The position numbers and the translations under genes are program-made. A DNA stretch of 64,000 bases, taken from NCBI RefSeq assembly GCF_006442205.1, contig NZ_VFVR01000014.1:38423-102422 (forward strand), written 5' to 3'. This stretch comes from Mesorhizobium sp. B2-3-12. Its GTDB lineage: Bacteria; Pseudomonadota; Alphaproteobacteria; Rhizobiales; Rhizobiaceae. The notes under the pieces were generated by a model that worked only from the letters and a program-made list of their open reading frames with translations, was not told the DNA's origin and searched no databases. Shown one piece after another: positions 17,182 through 25,500 of this stretch (within the stretch, counting starts at the first letter, position 1; each line of letters begins with the position of its first letter).

Positions 17182-18099
17182 CTAGAGGTGCTGGCGCATG
17201 AACGCTCCGATCATGTCGACAGCCTGGCGCGCGGCCTGCAATTGGGCAAGGTTGGAGGGAAAGACATGGGTCATGCCTTCCCAGATGTGCAGTGCCGCCT
17301 CGCCACCGGCGCTCGACGCCGCTTCTGCCACGCGGCGTGAATCGTCGAGCAGGATTTCGTCATCGCCGACATGGATCAGCAGCGGCGGCAGCCCGCCCAG
17401 GTGCTGGTAGAGCGGCGAGGCGCGTGGATCGATGGGATCGGCGCCTTTGAGATAGAGGTCGGCCGCCTTTTTCAGCTCGTCGCGTCTTACCAGCGGATCG
17501 GTGGCCGCCCTTGTCAGCATCGAACCGCCAGCGAGGGCAAGGTCGGTCCAAGGCGACATCAACGCCGCACAGCGCGGCATGACGCCGGTGCCTTGCCTGG
17601 CTTTGGCCGCGACAAGCGCCAGCAGCGACAGTGCGAGGCCACCGCCGGCCGAGTCGCCGGCAAGCGCGATCGCTTCATGGCCGAGGTCGCAAAGTCCGGT
17701 GAATACACTTTGCGCATCGTCGATGGCGGCCGGAAAAGCGTGCTCGGGCGCCAGCCGGTAGTCGGGAATGAAGGCCGGCGCGCCGGCGCGCAGCACGATC
17801 TGGCTGACGAAATTGCGATGACCGACGGCGGAACCCAGAACATAGGCGCCGCCATGAAGGTAGAGGATGGCCGCACGCGCCGCGTCGGCCTTTGGCCGGC
17901 ACCACACGCCCGCTACCGCCCCGACCATACCTGTCTCGAAGCTGATGCCGTCGGCGACGGGCGTCTGTTGCATCAGCTCTTCGAAGGCCGGCCGTGACGG
18001 CGGCGCAAATTCCAGTGCCGGCAGCGTCGCCAGCATGTCGCGCATCGCCCGCATGACGGTGCGATCATGCTCGTCCTGGGGGTGGATTTCGACGCTCAT
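17182..18099 (-). CDS. Alpha/beta hydrolase (hormone-sensitive-lipase family)
   Basis: The 305-residue protein has the HSL-type oxyanion motif HGGAYVLGS, the nucleophile elbow GDSAGGGL, a downstream acid in the PLLIHVGDDEILLDDS region, and a terminal histidine in GMTHVFPS. It should hydrolyse carboxylic esters; the substrate is unknown. The cupin gene ends 15 bases upstream on the same strand, so the two form an operon. Confidence 0.88.
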   Translation of the reverse strand: MSVEIHPQDEHDRTVMRAMRDMLATLPALEFAPPSRPAFEELMQQTPVADGISFETGMVGAVAGVWCRPKADAARAAILYLHGGAYVLGSAVGHRNFVSQIVLRAGAPAFIPDYRLAPEHAFPAAIDDAQSVFTGLCDLGHEAIALAGDSAGGGLALSLLALVAAKARQGTGVMPRCAALMSPWTDLALAGGSMLTRAATDPLVRRDELKKAADLYLKGADPIDPRASPLYQHLGGLPPLLIHVGDDEILLDDSRRVAEAASSAGGEAALHIWEGMTHVFPSNLAQLQAARQAVDMIGAFMRQHL

Positions 18100-18114
18100 G
18101 ATGGCCTGTCCGGA

Positions 18115-18633
18115 TTATGGTTTCAGAAGCTCGGTGCGGAATTCCGGCGCAAGTGCCGCTGCCTTGGCGAGGAAGGCGCCGAATTCCGCCGGGCTGAGTT
18201 CCGGAGCAGGGGCGGTGCGGCTGCCGACCGGCGTGCCGACCCTGGCAAAGAACGCCTCCTGTCCCGCCGGCGCGCACAGGCACAGCATGCGCACATCCGC
18301 GCCCGAGACATTCTTGAAGGAATGCGGCGCGTTGGCGGGGATGTTCACCGTCATGCCTGCCTTGGCCACGCTTTTTTGGCCACGGAAGGTGAATTCGATC
18401 TCGCCCTCCAGGAGATGAAACATCTCCTCGAAATCGTGTCGATGCGGACCGGGGCCGCCGCTATCGGGAACCTTCATGTCGATGAGGCAGAAGCGCCCAG
18501 CCGTCTGCGCGCCGGAAAGCAGGACCGTGTAGGTGTCGCCCACCACAGCCAGATGCTGGAGCGACGGATCGTCGGGATCGACAATCGACAGCTGGCGGTT
18601 GGGATCGTCGGCGGGAATTGTCAATTCAGGCAT
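18115..18633 (-). CDS. Cupin-domain protein
   Basis: The 172-residue protein contains a typical cupin_2 barrel with metal-ligand residues in PGPHRHDFEEMFHLLEGEIEF and the second motif in NIPANAPHSFKN. It lacks a signal peptide. It is probably co-transcribed with the hydrolase gene and opposite a LysR regulator (18762), which may control the pair. The exact activity cannot be read from the sequence. Confidence 0.85.
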   Translation of the reverse strand: MPELTIPADDPNRQLSIVDPDDPSLQHLAVVGDTYTVLLSGAQTAGRFCLIDMKVPDSGGPGPHRHDFEEMFHLLEGEIEFTFRGQKSVAKAGMTVNIPANAPHSFKNVSGADVRMLCLCAPAGQEAFFARVGTPVGSRTAPAPELSPAEFGAFLAKAAALAPEFRTELLKP

Positions 18634-18761
18634 GTCTGATCTCCACGGTCGGCGAGGCTCCCCAGCCTTCTGTCAGTGGTAGCGGCTGGCTGGCGCCAAG
18701 GCAGCAAAAAGCTCGTTCGACCGGCTGGACTCACTGTCCCGCGGATGGAACAGTCGCCGGC

Positions 18762-19685
18762 ATGATCGATCTCAACGACCTGCGTGTCTTCGAGAAAGTG
18801 GCGGCGACCAGCAGCTTCTCGGCCGCCGGCCGCGCGCTCGGCCTGCCGAAGTCGACGGTCAGCCGCGACATTGCCCGGCTTGAGCAGCAACTGGGTGTGC
18901 GACTGTTCCAGCGCTCCACCCGCGCGGTGATCCTGACCGCCGCCGGGGAAGCGCTGCGGACGCGTTGCGTCGACCTGATGTCGCGGATCGACGAGACGGT
19001 GACCTATGTCGAGAGCCTGGCCGGCGAGCCACGCGGTGTGCTGCGGATCAGTGCCGGCATCGGCTTCGGCATCAATGTCCTGTCACGGCATCTGCCGGCG
19101 TTCCTTGCCCGCTTTCCCCATGTCGACGTGGCGCTCGACCTGACGAGCCGCGACCTCGACCTTGTCGCCGAGCGCGTAGACGTGGCGATCCGCATGGGGC
19201 CTTTGCCCGATTCAGCGCTGGTGGCGACACGCCTGGGCAGTGTGCGTCGCTGCCTCGCCGCCGCGCCGGATTATCTCGCCCGCCAAGGCACACCGCTGAT
19301 GCCGGCCGATCTGTCCACGCATGAGTGCATCGAAATGCCCCGTGGCGACGGCCGGACGCGAAGGTGGCATTTCCACCGAGCGGGCGAGATGGCCACCGTC
19401 GATGTGCGCAACCGGGTCAGCGTCAATGAAGCGCTGACCATCCACCAGCTTGTCCGCAATGGCGCGGGCCTCGGCGTGCTGTCCACCTATCTGTGCGTCG
19501 ATGATTTCGCCGAAGGGCGTCTCGTCCCGCTGCTCACCGATTGGGACATCGCGCCCGTCGAGGTCAATTTGCTCTTTCCGAGCAAGCGCGAGCTGTCGCA
19601 GACCGTGCGCAGCTTCGTGGATTTCATGCGCGAGGTTTCGGTTCCCAACGAGCATTGGCAAGGTGGCATCGCCGGAACGGATTGA
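18762..19685 (+). CDS. LysR-family regulator
   Basis: The 307-residue protein starts MIDLNDLRVFEKVAATSSFSAAGRALGLPKSTVSRDIARLE, a standard LysR winged-HTH, followed by a substrate-binding domain. It is divergent from the cupin-hydrolase operon with 128 bases between, the normal arrangement for a LysR regulator and its target. An upstream extension of the frame was rejected because the HTH begins at 18762. Confidence 0.9.
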   Translation: MIDLNDLRVFEKVAATSSFSAAGRALGLPKSTVSRDIARLEQQLGVRLFQRSTRAVILTAAGEALRTRCVDLMSRIDETVTYVESLAGEPRGVLRISAGIGFGINVLSRHLPAFLARFPHVDVALDLTSRDLDLVAERVDVAIRMGPLPDSALVATRLGSVRRCLAAAPDYLARQGTPLMPADLSTHECIEMPRGDGRTRRWHFHRAGEMATVDVRNRVSVNEALTIHQLVRNGAGLGVLSTYLCVDDFAEGRLVPLLTDWDIAPVEVNLLFPSKRELSQTVRSFVDFMREVSVPNEHWQGGIAGTD

Positions 19686-19801
19686 TGCCCTGCCTGAGTC
19701 AATTGGGCAGACGACGACCACGCCGCGACTCGGATCTGCGCAGCGGGACTTGTCGAGGCGCTCACGCATGAACCTGGCACTGCGGAAGACGGTCTGCCTG
19801 T

Positions 19802-20401
19802 TTATTTCTTTTTGATCTGACGTTTTGTGGAGATGGCGGCGGCTGGCGCTTCTGGTTTCTCCAGAGATGGTGCGGGCGCTACAGCCGGGGCATTGTCGGG
19901 GGCCGACGGCGTGCTGGCGCCTAGTCTGACAGACATGCCCGATATCTTCCATTGCCGGTCGACAGGGGCGAAGGCAAATTCAAAGTTCAGCTGCATGGCA
20001 GCCGACGGGAAAAAGCCCGCCATATGCAACATTCCGTTGGCTTCGATCTGCGGCGTCAATGTCAGCTGGGGCTCGAGCACTGCGACACCGCTGAGATCAA
20101 GCTGCTCGTTGCGCAGTTTTGCAAAAACCTCAGCCAGGCGGGCAGGGTTGTTCGTTTTGAAATCTGGAGCGCCCAGCTCGCGCAGGACGGAATAGTCTCC
20201 GGTCTTGTTGGCGTTGTCCAGGGCCAGCAATGTGGATCGGATCAGGATCAGAATGCCGTTGTGGTCGATATTGGCCGGCTTTGGACCCTCGGATGCCTTC
20301 GGGGCAGATCGGTCGTCCTTTTTCGCCTGAGAATATGCCGGTGTTGTTTGGATGCAAAACAGGGCCAGAAGCAGTGCTGTCAGCCGGGCAAATCCGCGCA
20401 T
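19802..20401 (-). CDS. Secreted protein of unknown function
   Basis: The 199-residue protein has a signal peptide (MRGFARLTALLLALFCIQTTPAYSQA), a folded centre (about 55-160, with LRELGAPDFKTNNPARLAEVF and WKISGMSVRL) and a Pro/Ala-rich basic C-terminus. I recognise no family. The ATG at 20401 follows GGGAGG and starts the signal peptide. It lies 63 bases downstream of the adhesin gene on the same strand and may be co-expressed. Confidence 0.65.
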   Translation of the reverse strand: MRGFARLTALLLALFCIQTTPAYSQAKKDDRSAPKASEGPKPANIDHNGILILIRSTLLALDNANKTGDYSVLRELGAPDFKTNNPARLAEVFAKLRNEQLDLSGVAVLEPQLTLTPQIEANGMLHMAGFFPSAAMQLNFEFAFAPVDRQWKISGMSVRLGASTPSAPDNAPAVAPAPSLEKPEAPAAAISTKRQIKKK

Positions 20402-20464
20402 TCCAAACCCTCCCGGCAACGCTGCCGGCCGCTTCGGCACCATTCGCCGAAAAGTAGCCAGGTG

Positions 20465-21424
20465 CTAGAACTCGCCCGCCAAGCCGACGCGGAAACCGTG
20501 GCTGCTGCCGCCGCCATAGGCATAGCCAGCGGTGAGCGCGAAAGGCTCGTTGAAATCGAAGCGATGAGCAAATGAGCCGCCGAACGCCGTTTCACCTTTG
20601 AAATAGCCGACATTGCCGGCCCAGCTCGTGCGGCCGGCAGCAGATGGCATTGGCGCCGTCGTCATGGCTATAGCCGCCGCGATGCCCTGCCGAGCCTCGG
20701 TCCGGTTCTCTGAAATCTGGTTGCCTAGATCGGCAAAACCACTTTCCAGGGCGCCGACCCGTCCGTCCAGGACGGCAATGTCGGTTGTATTTGTCGTTAC
20801 GCGGGTATCGAGGGATGCCAGCATGGTGTCGTGGCCATCGAGCCGTGTGTCCTGCTCGGTATTCTTGGTTTCCGTCTGCGTGATCCGCGTCTCGTGATCG
20901 GTGAGTGTCGCATCCTGCTCGGTGTTCTTTGTCTCGACGCTGTCGAGCCGGCCATCCTGCTCGGTATTCTTGGCTTCGACGGCGTCAAGCCTTCCGTCCT
21001 GCTCTACGTTCTTTGCCGAAGCATCGCCCACGACACCGTCCACATAGTCCTTGTTGGCTGCATCCGTCCCCGCGGTCGGGGTGCCAACATTTTTTACAAC
21101 ATTGCCGCCCATGTCGACCGCCCCACCGAACGTGGCGGCTCCTGTCGCGGCGTCGAAGTTAATCTGGCTGCCGCTCGGGCCTATCGTGATTCCTGGCGCG
21201 GGGACAAAATAGTCGTCCGAGTTACTACAATCGTCATTGATCGTTGTGCCGATCACGCCGGCAAAGCTGCAGATCGTGTTTTCGGGATCGCCGGCGTCGC
21301 CGCCGAAAACGACCTGTGCCGAAGCAGGTGCCGTCCAGAAAATTGCGGTCATAAAAAACAACACCAAAACCGGCAGCCAACCGAGCGAACTTACATATTC
21401 GTTATGTCTTTGAGTATCCGTCAT
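20465..21424 (-). CDS. Short trimeric autotransporter adhesin (YadA-like)
   Basis: The 319-residue protein has a hydrophobic export segment (about 15-37), a head-like region with a VKNVGTPTAGTDAANKDYVD neck motif, a coiled-coil stalk, and a C-terminal YadA anchor (about 240-319) ending in G-F-R-V-G-L-A-G-E-F. Such proteins trimerise in the outer membrane and mediate adhesion. The stalk holds 14-residue units starting KN(T/V)EQD at residues 138-200. The ATG at 21424 follows a G-rich stretch. The anchor ends in phenylalanine as usual. Confidence 0.88.
   Translation of the reverse strand: MTDTQRHNEYVSSLGWLPVLVLFFMTAIFWTAPASAQVVFGGDAGDPENTICSFAGVIGTTINDDCSNSDDYFVPAPGITIGPSGSQINFDAATGAATFGGAVDMGGNVVKNVGTPTAGTDAANKDYVDGVVGDASAKNVEQDGRLDAVEAKNTEQDGRLDSVETKNTEQDATLTDHETRITQTETKNTEQDTRLDGHDTMLASLDTRVTTNTTDIAVLDGRVGALESGFADLGNQISENRTEARQGIAAAIAMTTAPMPSAAGRTSWAGNVGYFKGETAFGGSFAHRFDFNEPFALTAGYAYGGGSSHGFRVGLAGEF
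20825..21013 (-). repeat. 42-bp repeats encoding the adhesin stalk
   Basis: Four copies of a 42-bp unit encode KN(V/T)EQD-type 14-residue segments, with one 7-residue insertion (RITQTET) before the last. The unit equals two heptads, so copy-number change would lengthen the coiled coil without breaking its register. Confidence 0.8.
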
Positions 21425-21901
21425 AAGCCCACCCCCGTTATCAAGCTTTATTCCCCGCCAAAGCCTGTTCGCGCCGAAGAAAGCTGTCAACTACAATCTC
21501 ATTAGATTCGGTGGGTTCGCATAAAATTGCACTTTAAACTAAGGCTACATGTGACCACTGTTGCAGGGAGGCAACAAATACGCATACCGTCAAATGACGA
21601 CTGTCCGGGGCGCAGATCATTCCATTTCAGACCAATCCACAGGAGGTGGACGTGAATCAAAAAAGCCCGGTTCGTGCCAACGGGCGCCCGCGCAAAAGTA
21701 GGCAGCCGATCCTTATCGTCCGATGCCGCCGGGCCAACACGCCCCAGGTGCCCTGGGCGTCGAGATGGCAGTAGAACCTGTGCTAGTCGCGCCTGTGGTC
21801 GCCGTCGTCCACCATTAAGTTTGGCTGTTGTGGAGCGGCGCCAGAGCCAATTCGTCAGACCGTCATTGCGCGACTCTGATGGTCTCTCCGAGTCTCGATG
21901 A
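21425..21901. other. 477-bp intergenic region between the adhesin and Lrp genes
   Basis: The left part contains the adhesin promoter region, a GTTGC/GCAAC hairpin and a CGTCA/TGACG dyad. At 21641 an excellent AGGAGGTGGAC precedes a GTG-initiated 40-codon frame, listed separately. The rest shows no recognisable gene. Confidence 0.55.
21652..21774 (+). CDS. Possible 40-residue small protein or remnant
   Basis: GTG at 21652 follows a near-perfect Shine-Dalgarno (AGGAGGTGGAC). The frame reads VNQKSPVRANGRPRKSRQPI and then a basic, tryptophan-ending tail to the TAG at 21774. The GRPRK motif resembles an AT-hook or a regulator N-terminus. It could be a small basic protein or the truncated start of a lost gene. 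Confidence 0.35.
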   Translation: MNQKSPVRANGRPRKSRQPILIVRCRRANTPQVPWASRWQ

Positions 21902-22375
21902 TCAGATCGGCAGTTCCGACGTGTATTTGATCGTCTGGCTCGGCACGTCGGTCTTGACGTTCTGGACGCCCTTGATGCGGCTCAGATGCTCCGACTGGAA
22001 GCGGCGGTAGTCGTCGATGCCGGCGGCCACCACGCGCACCATAGCGTCGCAGTCGCCGAGCATGAGATAGCATTCCATCACCTGCGGCAGCTTGGCGACC
22101 TCGCTGGCGAAATGCTCGATCGTGTCCTCGTCCTGCGCCTTCAGCCAGATGCGGGTGAAGAAGGTGAGGCCCTTGCCGATGCTGGCCGGATTGATCACGG
22201 CGACGTAGCGGTCGATGATGCCGGCTTCCTCGAGAAGCTTGACGCGCCGCAGGCAAGGTGAGGGCGACAGCCCTACCTGAGTGGCAAGATCATTGTTGGC
22301 CCTGCGGCCGTCACGCTGCAATGCCCGCAGGATACGCTTGTCGATCTCGTCCAGTTTCACGGCGTGCGATTCCAT
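21902..22375 (-). CDS. Lrp/AsnC-family regulator
   Basis: The 157-residue protein has the Lrp HTH (LDEIDKRILRALQRDGRRANNDLATQVGLSPSPCLRRVK) and an AsnC ligand-binding C-terminal domain. Lrp-type proteins respond to amino acids. It is divergent from azlCD, whose products export branched-chain amino acids, so it is the likely regulator of that pair. The ATG at 22375 was chosen; upstream codons look non-native. Confidence 0.92.
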   Translation of the reverse strand: MESHAVKLDEIDKRILRALQRDGRRANNDLATQVGLSPSPCLRRVKLLEEAGIIDRYVAVINPASIGKGLTFFTRIWLKAQDEDTIEHFASEVAKLPQVMECYLMLGDCDAMVRVVAAGIDDYRRFQSEHLSRIKGVQNVKTDVPSQTIKYTSELPI

Positions 22376-22531
22376 TCTTTTGAATATTATCGGCAGTGAA
22401 TGCCGAAATTTAATGGAACGCAACAATTTTCGCAACCAAATTGCGGAGAGCTGATTGTAATGTGGCCGCCGATATCACGAATTCCAGACGCAAACCGGAA
22501 GGGGCGGCCGCAAAGCCGCCGGTGGAGAAGT

Positions 22532-23266
22532 ATGAGCGTTTCACAGGCAGTCGGGGCAGCCGGCAGCGATTCGGGATCGGAGTTCCGCCGTGGCGTGGCG
22601 TCCTGCGTGCCGGTCCTGCTCGGCACCATTCCCTACGCGCTGGTGCTTGGCGCCCAGGCGACGCAGAAAGGGCTGAGCGCGGTCGAGTTGCCCATGATGA
22701 CAGGGCTGAATTTCGCCGGCGGTTCGGAATTCGCGGCGATCCAGCTGTGGACGTCGCCGCCGCATATCCTGCTCATCGTCGCCATCACCTTCCTGGTCAA
22801 CAGCCGTCATTTGCTGATGGGCGCGGCACTGGCGCCGTTCCTGCGCGAGCTGCCGCGGCGCAAGGTCTTCACGGCGCTGTTCTTCATGTGCGACGAAAGC
22901 TGGGCGCTGGGCCTGGCCGACGCCAAGCAGCGTGCCACCGCGGGGGTCAAACCGGCCTTCAGCTCGCGCTACTATATGGGCGCGGCATTGGCGATGTATC
23001 TTGCCTGGGTGGCCTTCACGACGCTCGGCGCCTTGCTCGGCCCGATGCTGGGCGATATCGAGATCTACGGTTTCGACATGGCGTTTCCGGCTGTCTTCCT
23101 GGTGCTGATGCGCGGCATGTGGAAAGGCGCGGCGGCGGCGCGGCCGTGGCTGGTCAGCCTGGTAGTGGCCGCGCTTGTCTATCTCTTCGTTCCCGGCGCC
23201 TGGTATGTGGCGGCCGGCGCGGTGTCGGGGCTGCTTGCCGCGTGGTTGATGGCAGGTGATGCATGA
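22532..23266 (+). CDS. azlC: AzlC-family branched-chain amino acid exporter, large subunit
   Basis: The 244-residue membrane protein has the AzlC pattern (FRRGVASCVPVLLGTIPYALVLG, GLNFAGGSEFAAIQLW, NSRHLLMGAALAPFLR). With AzlD it exports branched-chain amino acids. GGAGAAGT precedes the ATG at 22532. The stop overlaps the start of azlD by 4 bases, so translation is coupled. Confidence 0.93.
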   Translation: MSVSQAVGAAGSDSGSEFRRGVASCVPVLLGTIPYALVLGAQATQKGLSAVELPMMTGLNFAGGSEFAAIQLWTSPPHILLIVAITFLVNSRHLLMGAALAPFLRELPRRKVFTALFFMCDESWALGLADAKQRATAGVKPAFSSRYYMGAALAMYLAWVAFTTLGALLGPMLGDIEIYGFDMAFPAVFLVLMRGMWKGAAAARPWLVSLVVAALVYLFVPGAWYVAAGAVSGLLAAWLMAGDA

Positions 23267-23562
23267 TCGACGCGACCACGGTTCTCACCATCGTGCTGAT
23301 GGCCGGCGTCACCTATCTCACGCGGATCGGCGGCTATGTCGTGCTGCGCAGTCGCGTGCTGAGCGCGCGTGCGACCGCGGTGATGGAGGCGGCACCCGGT
23401 TGCGTGCTGATCTCCGTCATCGCGCCGGCCTTCGTGTCGCGCAATCCTGCTGATCTCCTGGCGCTGGCCATCACGCTGGCGGCGGCAACGCGCCTGTCCA
23501 TGCTGCCGACCGTGCTGATCGGCGTGGCCGCGACGGGGGTTCTCAGGCATCTGATCGGCTGA
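23263..23562 (+). CDS. azlD: AzlD-family branched-chain amino acid exporter, small subunit
   Basis: The 99-residue protein has about three to four membrane segments and the AzlD motif GVTYLTRIGGYVVLRS. It starts inside the last codons of azlC (ATGA overlap). It works with AzlC as an export pair. A strong two-way terminator follows at 23569-23594. Confidence 0.92.
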   Translation: MIDATTVLTIVLMAGVTYLTRIGGYVVLRSRVLSARATAVMEAAPGCVLISVIAPAFVSRNPADLLALAITLAAATRLSMLPTVLIGVAATGVLRHLIG

Positions 23563-23568
23563 AATGAA

Positions 23569-23594
23569 AAAGGCAGGCGCGAAGGCCTGCCTTT
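23569..23594. terminator. Bidirectional terminator between azlD and azoR
   Basis: AAAGGCAGGC (23569-23578) pairs perfectly with GCCTGCCTTT (23585-23594) around a 6-base loop, with A and T tracts on both sides. It serves the convergent azlD (plus) and azoR (minus) genes. Confidence 0.88.
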
Positions 23595-23616
23595 CGAGGT
23601 CGGATGATCGGGAGCC

Positions 23617-24249
23617 TTAAGCGGCAGCGGCGGCCTGCTGGCTGGCTACCACGGCATCGACCTTGGCCGTTGCCTTGGCGAGCGCGGCATCCACCGCGTC
23701 AGGGCCCATGGCGACGCCCTCGATGCGGATAACCTCGACATCGGTCATGCCGAGGAAGCCGAGCACGCCGCGCAGATAGGGAATGGCGTGGTCGAACTGT
23801 ACGGCCGCACCTTCCGAATAGACGCCGCCCGAAGCCAGCACGACATAGACCTTCTTGCCGGTGACGAGGCCCTTGGGGCCGTTCTCGCCATAGGCAAAGC
23901 TCTTGCCGGAGCGGGAGATGTGGTCGACCCAGGACTTCAGCGTCGAGGAGATGTTGAAGTTGATGAAGCCGGTGGCCAGGATCACCGTGTCGGCGGCGAA
24001 GAGCTCATCGAGCACGGCGTCCGAAACGCCGACCACTTCGGCCTGGCGCGGGGTGCGGGATTCGGCGGGCGTATAGATGCCGGTCGCATAGTCGGTATCG
24101 ATGTGCGGCAGCGGGTTGGCGACGAGGTCGCGCACGACCAGCGTGTTCGACGGGTCGGCGGCGAGAAGCTTCTGGGCAAATTCGGTGGCGATGCGGGTCG
24201 AATGCGAGGCAGCGCCGCGCGGGCTCGATGTAACGAGAAGAATGGACAT
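23617..24249 (-). CDS. azoR: FMN-dependent NADH-azoreductase
   Basis: The 210-residue flavodoxin-fold protein begins MSILLVTSSPRGAASHSTRIA. It contains the FMN-binding motifs ATGFINFNISSTLKSWVDHI and LASGGVYSEG, characteristic of AzoR. It reduces azo compounds and quinones with NADH. The C-terminus is Ala-rich. It is divergent from a LysR gene with a 96-base gap, which probably regulates it. Confidence 0.93.
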   Translation of the reverse strand: MSILLVTSSPRGAASHSTRIATEFAQKLLAADPSNTLVVRDLVANPLPHIDTDYATGIYTPAESRTPRQAEVVGVSDAVLDELFAADTVILATGFINFNISSTLKSWVDHISRSGKSFAYGENGPKGLVTGKKVYVVLASGGVYSEGAAVQFDHAIPYLRGVLGFLGMTDVEVIRIEGVAMGPDAVDAALAKATAKVDAVVASQQAAAAA

Positions 24250-24345
24250 AGCGGGTCTCTCCAGTGGAATGAATTGTCCCCTCGCATATGGGGCTATCGA
24301 CCCATCCGGTAAACCGGTATATTTTCTATATCAACCATCTACCAA

Positions 24346-25314
24346 ATGGATATGCTGATGCAGCCCAATCCGACGCTCGACCAACTCCAGATCCTAGTCG
24401 CCGTTGCCGACACCGGCAGTTTCTCGGCCGCCGGCCGCAAGCTCAACCGGGCGCAATCCGTGATCAGCTACGGCATCGCCAATCTCGAGGCGCAGTTGGG
24501 GCTGAAGCTCTTCGAGCGCGAGGGCACGCGCGTGCCGCAGCTGACCGAGATCGGCCGGGCCATGCTGGAAGACGCGCGGCGCATGGTGGGCGTGCTGCAG
24601 CGCATCCGCTCGCGCGCCGACGGCCTCCATCACGGTCTGGAGGCCGAGGTGGCGCTTTCGGTCGACGTGGCTTTGCCTTCCCCGGTTCTGGTGCGGGTGC
24701 TGAAGGCGTTCGAGGCGCAATTCCCGACCGTGATGCTGCGCCTGCATATCGGCACGCTCGGCCTCATTCCCGATCTCGTCGTCAATGGACAAGCCGATCT
24801 CGGCATAGGCGGCCTGCTGGGCGAGGTAGACGTGCATCTCGTGCGCATCGGCTTCATGTCGCTGGTGCCGGCGGCGGCGCCCAACCACCCGCTGGCCCTG
24901 CTGCCGAGGCCGGTGGCGCTCGAGGATGTGCGCGAACACACCCAGCTTGTCGTCACCGACCAGTCCGAGCGCACCAAGGGACGCGATTACGGTGTCTTCG
25001 CCTACCGCACCTGGCGACTGACCGACATGCGCACCAAGCACATCCTCATGCGCGAGGGGCTGGGCTGGGGCGGACTGCCGCGCTGGTTGATCGCCGACGA
25101 TCTGGCGACTGGCCGCCTGGTGGAGCTTGATCTCGAGCCCTACAAGGAAGTGAGTTCGCCCTTGTTTGCCATGCACCGCAACGACCGCAGCCCGAAGCCG
25201 GCCGCCGCCTGGCTGATCGACCGCTTCAAGCGTGGGCTCGGCTGCTTCAACGAGTTCGAGCCAGGCGAGGTGCCCGAGGAGGAACCGGAGGTTCCCAACG
25301 CGCCGGGCCTTTAG
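24346..25314 (+). CDS. LysR-family regulator, probably of azoR
   Basis: The 322-residue protein has a LysR HTH (LQILVAVADTGSFSAAGRKLNRAQSVISYGIANLEAQLG) and a substrate-binding domain. Three in-frame ATGs lie within the first five codons; I use the first. The divergent azoR gene is the natural target. Its stop codon runs directly into a dispersed repeat at 25313. Confidence 0.9.
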   Translation: MDMLMQPNPTLDQLQILVAVADTGSFSAAGRKLNRAQSVISYGIANLEAQLGLKLFEREGTRVPQLTEIGRAMLEDARRMVGVLQRIRSRADGLHHGLEAEVALSVDVALPSPVLVRVLKAFEAQFPTVMLRLHIGTLGLIPDLVVNGQADLGIGGLLGEVDVHLVRIGFMSLVPAAAPNHPLALLPRPVALEDVREHTQLVVTDQSERTKGRDYGVFAYRTWRLTDMRTKHILMREGLGWGGLPRWLIADDLATGRLVELDLEPYKEVSSPLFAMHRNDRSPKPAAAWLIDRFKRGLGCFNEFEPGEVPEEEPEVPNAPGL

Positions 25315-25416
25315 AGCGGTTCAGCGTTTGGTAGAATCGCCGACCCGCTCTAACTCTTTCTTTTTCACGCAATTCCGGACGGAAAACCGTTACACACTTT
25401 TCCTGGAATTGCTCTA
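25313..25416. repeat. Dispersed intergenic repeat with two hairpins
   Basis: AGAGCGG (25313-25319) pairs with CCGCTCT (25345-25351). A second hairpin pairs GCAATTCC (25369-25376) with GGAATTGC (25405-25412). The element ends in a GCTCTAG-like sequence. From memory this sequence type is abundant between genes in Mesorhizobium genomes. It begins at the stop codon of the LysR gene. Confidence 0.7.
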
Positions 25417-25500
25417 GCTCGACGCGCGCAATGCAGGGCTGGGCCGCGAACGCTGAGTTGGCGCCCCATCCGAGCTGCCGGCGGATTGCCGCCGTACCGC

